Shown piece after piece: positions 61,981 to 64,000 of a stretch of 64,000 bases of DNA. The stretch is from Prolixibacteraceae bacterium JC049 (lineage in GTDB: Bacteria; Bacteroidota; Bacteroidia; Bacteroidales; Prolixibacteraceae), in contig SACZ01000004.1 of assembly GCA_023369685.1 (NCBI GenBank), forward strand, positions 434,001 through 498,000, read 5' to 3'. The notes beneath the pieces are model-generated. The model worked only from the letters and a program-made list of their open reading frames with translations. It searched no databases and was not told the DNA's origin. A program made the position numbers and the translations under genes. Position 1 is the first letter of the stretch, and each line of letters begins with the position of its first letter.

Positions 61981-63228
61981 ATGGCAAAGAAGAAAACTTG
62001 TTTTGTAATTACGGGTTTTGGACCTAAACCTGACCCTAATAATTCAGGACGTATTGTAGATTTAGACAAAACTTTTGAAAACCTTATTAAACCAGTTTTT
62101 GACGATCTAGGCATAGATTGCTTTAGAGCAAAAGAGATAAGACATACAGGAATTATTGATGTTCCAATGTACGAGTGGATTTATAAAGCAGATATTGTAG
62201 TTGCAGATGTATCAACATTAAACCCTAATGCATTATATGAATTAGGTGTTAGACACGCATTGAGACCAAATACAACTATTGTTATTTCAGAAGACCAAAC
62301 TAGCTATCCCTTTGATATAAATCACACTTTAATAACTCAATATGAACATTTAGGGAAAGATATTGGGGTGTCCGAAGCACGAAGATTTCATAAAGAACTT
62401 AAAAGTACTGTTCAAGAGGTTTTAAAAGAATCTAAAAATGACAGCCCTGTATATACGTATTTACCTAAACTCAAGCCACCTACTTTTACTATTGAAGAGA
62501 TTAAAGAAATCAAAAACAAACCAGACAACCAGGTAAGTTTGTCTGAGTTAATTAAAAGTGCAGAGGAAGCTAAAAATAAAAATGATTTTTATCCTGCTAG
62601 GGAATTATACAAAATATGTCTAAAATTTTCTCCTAAGAATGTTTTTCTCACTCAAAGGTTGGCATTAGTAACTTATAAAGGAGGAAGACCAAATTCTAAA
62701 TCAGCTTTATTAAGTGCTGAACGAATTTTAAAGGAGTTAAACCCAGACGAAACTTCAGACATTGAAACATTAGGACTTTCTGGAGCTATTAATAAGCGAC
62801 TTTTTGAGTTAGAAGGAGATAAGGTATATCTTGAAAAATCATTAAAATTCTATTCAAAAGGCTTCTATATTGCACAAGACTATTATAATGGAATTAACTA
62901 TGCATTTTTACTGACACTTCAAGCAAATTTGGAGAAAGATAAAATAGAACGAATATCAATATTTAGGCAAAGTCAAAGAATACGGGAAGATATTGTAAAG
63001 CTCTGCCTGAAGTTAATAAAAGATAAAAGGTTTAAGGATAGAGGTGATAAGGAGTGGGTTTATCAATCGTTAGCGCAAGCATACTTAGGTTTAGGAAAGG
63101 AAGAAGAGATGAACGAAATAATTTCAAAGATTAATGATTTATCAAAAGGGAAATTTGACTTAGATACTTTTAATGAACAAAACAAAAAGTTGATAGAATT
63201 AGTCAAGTTGCTGAAAGATGAAGAATAA
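61981..63228 (+). CDS. NDT/TIR-like N-terminal domain plus TPR (DUF4071, TRAFs-binding-like) protein
   Basis: This 415-residue protein has an N-terminal Rossmann-like domain (1-140) with CFVITGFGPKPDPNNSGRIVDLDKTF and ADIVVADVSTLNPNALYELGVRHAL, the pattern of nucleoside 2-deoxyribosyltransferase-like and related nucleotide-binding domains. Residues about 170-400 form a helical repeat of TPR type, similar to the MAP3K TRAFs-binding (DUF4071) domain. It lacks any membrane segment. Its position next to a ThsB-like gene suggests a signal receptor or effector. Catalytic ability is unknown. Confidence 0.75.
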   Translation: MAKKKTCFVITGFGPKPDPNNSGRIVDLDKTFENLIKPVFDDLGIDCFRAKEIRHTGIIDVPMYEWIYKADIVVADVSTLNPNALYELGVRHALRPNTTIVISEDQTSYPFDINHTLITQYEHLGKDIGVSEARRFHKELKSTVQEVLKESKNDSPVYTYLPKLKPPTFTIEEIKEIKNKPDNQVSLSELIKSAEEAKNKNDFYPARELYKICLKFSPKNVFLTQRLALVTYKGGRPNSKSALLSAERILKELNPDETSDIETLGLSGAINKRLFELEGDKVYLEKSLKFYSKGFYIAQDYYNGINYAFLLTLQANLEKDKIERISIFRQSQRIREDIVKLCLKLIKDKRFKDRGDKEWVYQSLAQAYLGLGKEEEMNEIISKINDLSKGKFDLDTFNEQNKKLIELVKLLKDEE

Positions 63229-63415
63229 CCACCGTCAAAATTTTGTATAATGCATAGCCAGTTCAGTACAGATTTTGAGTATTATCACTCTCTCTAGCAT
63301 TAGTGATTATTTGAAAGGAAATCTCACGTAATCCGCTGCGACACCATACAATTTATCATTATATTACATTTAAGCTCCACCAGCTTTTATACATATCACA
63401 CAAAACCCATAATTC

Positions 63416-64000
63416 ATGAAAACTATTACTGCCTTTTTATCTCATAATCATGAAGATAAGGAAATTATTGAACAAGTAGGTATTAAGTTGAGAAAGGAAG
63501 GAATTACTCCATGGTTAGACAAATGGAACTTAATACCTGGTGATCCTTGGCAGGAAGCTATTGAAGAAGCTTTGGATTCATGCAATACATGCATTGTTTT
63601 TTTTGGTAACAATGGGGTTGGCCCTTGGCAAAATGAAGAAATGAGAATTGCGATTCAACGAAGAGTTGAAGATAAACAAAGAAGTTTTCGAGTAATTCCT
63701 GTTATTTTACCTGGTGCTCAAAAAACATCAAATATTCCATTATTTCTTAAGAGAGCCACTTGGGTTGAATTTGATGATAATATAAACGATGAAAAAACAT
63801 TTAGCCTTTTATTAAATGGTATAAAAGGTTCACAGCCTTACCCTATCAAATCAAAACCTTTAGATATAAAAAAATACAAAAAAGATGTGTCACATATTTA
63901 CAAACTATTAGGTGGTAAAATCGTTGATACACAATATTGCAATGACACAAATTTCTCAGTTAGTTTTCAAAAGGGGCCTTTCAGGTTTCTTGTGCATGTT
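63416..64000 (+). CDS. TIR-domain protein (N-terminal part, cut by window edge)
   Basis: The frame runs from ATG at 63416 to the edge, so 195 residues are visible. Residues 1-135 form a TIR domain: ITAFLSHNHEDKEIIEQVGIKL, GITPWLDKWNLIPGDPWQEAIEEALDSCNTCIVFFG, and GPWQNEEMRIAI with Glu75 at the position of the catalytic glutamate. The following part, KPLDIKKYKKDVSHIYKLLGG, begins a second domain. It lies 187 bases after the preceding gene and probably belongs to the same defence locus. Confidence 0.85.
   Translation, partial: MKTITAFLSHNHEDKEIIEQVGIKLRKEGITPWLDKWNLIPGDPWQEAIEEALDSCNTCIVFFGNNGVGPWQNEEMRIAIQRRVEDKQRSFRVIPVILPGAQKTSNIPLFLKRATWVEFDDNINDEKTFSLLLNGIKGSQPYPIKSKPLDIKKYKKDVSHIYKLLGGKIVDTQYCNDTNFSVSFQKGPFRFLVHV

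Overview
The window looks like a chromosomal segment of a marine or sediment Bacteroidota bacterium, most likely in or near the Marinilabiliales. This is inferred from a SusC/SusD polysaccharide utilization locus (PUL) driven by a FecI/FecR-type sigma/anti-sigma pair, a type IX secretion C-terminal domain, Bacteroidota promoter boxes (TAnnTTTG), long NusB and DUF1573 proteins, and a superoxide reductase that suggests oxygen-limited life. No rRNA, tRNA, CRISPR array, integrase or full insertion sequence was recognised.

Layout. 1-6.6 kb holds housekeeping and metabolic genes: a truncated GH2 lipoprotein, DsrE-like protein, rhomboid protease, threonine aldolase, a beta-propeller protein, and a nusB-DUF1573-yajC operon with a terminator. 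6.7-9.4 kb holds small unknown genes, a MITE-like repeat and a five-unit 135-bp tandem array. 9.3-14.7 kb is an AT-rich accessory island: a HEPN-domain protein, a radical SAM/SPASM enzyme with a membrane partner, and a small membrane protein. The first two modules have boundaries that look like integron cassettes. 14.7-34.5 kb is a large minus-strand PUL (sigma, anti-sigma, SusC, SusD, three sulfatases, GH95, two GH2, GH29). It is probably aimed at a sulfated glycan rich in fucose and galactose. 34.8-37.1 kb encodes a secreted PNGase F-like protein. 37.3-45.2 kb is a tripartite RND efflux operon with two tandemly duplicated AraC regulators. 45.2-58.2 kb mixes a GT39 glycosyltransferase, ClbS-like, AraC, glyoxalase and aminotransferase genes, an AhpC/superoxide reductase pair, MobA, a SulP transporter, an esterase and an SDR protein. 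58.2-64 kb is a second accessory island: a TM2-DUF2752-DUF4870-M48 membrane operon, then a TIR-rich, Thoeris-like putative defence cluster that runs off the right edge.

The most unusual signal is a promoter-leader sequence found three times (9.3-9.55, 58.69-58.80 and 61.26-61.52 kb). Each copy has the same TATATTTG box about 70 nt before an ACGTT core, and each is followed by a different accessory module. The module after the first copy, the HEPN gene, begins with GTTAGGC and ends with its exact inverse GCCTAAC. That inverse repeat opens a 131-bp foldable attC-like site. The next module ends in a similar inverse repeat, which abuts what looks like the 3' end of a group II intron in the opposite orientation. 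Together these suggest an integron-like or otherwise site-specific gene-capture system that spreads putative defence genes in this genome. No recombinase is visible in the window.
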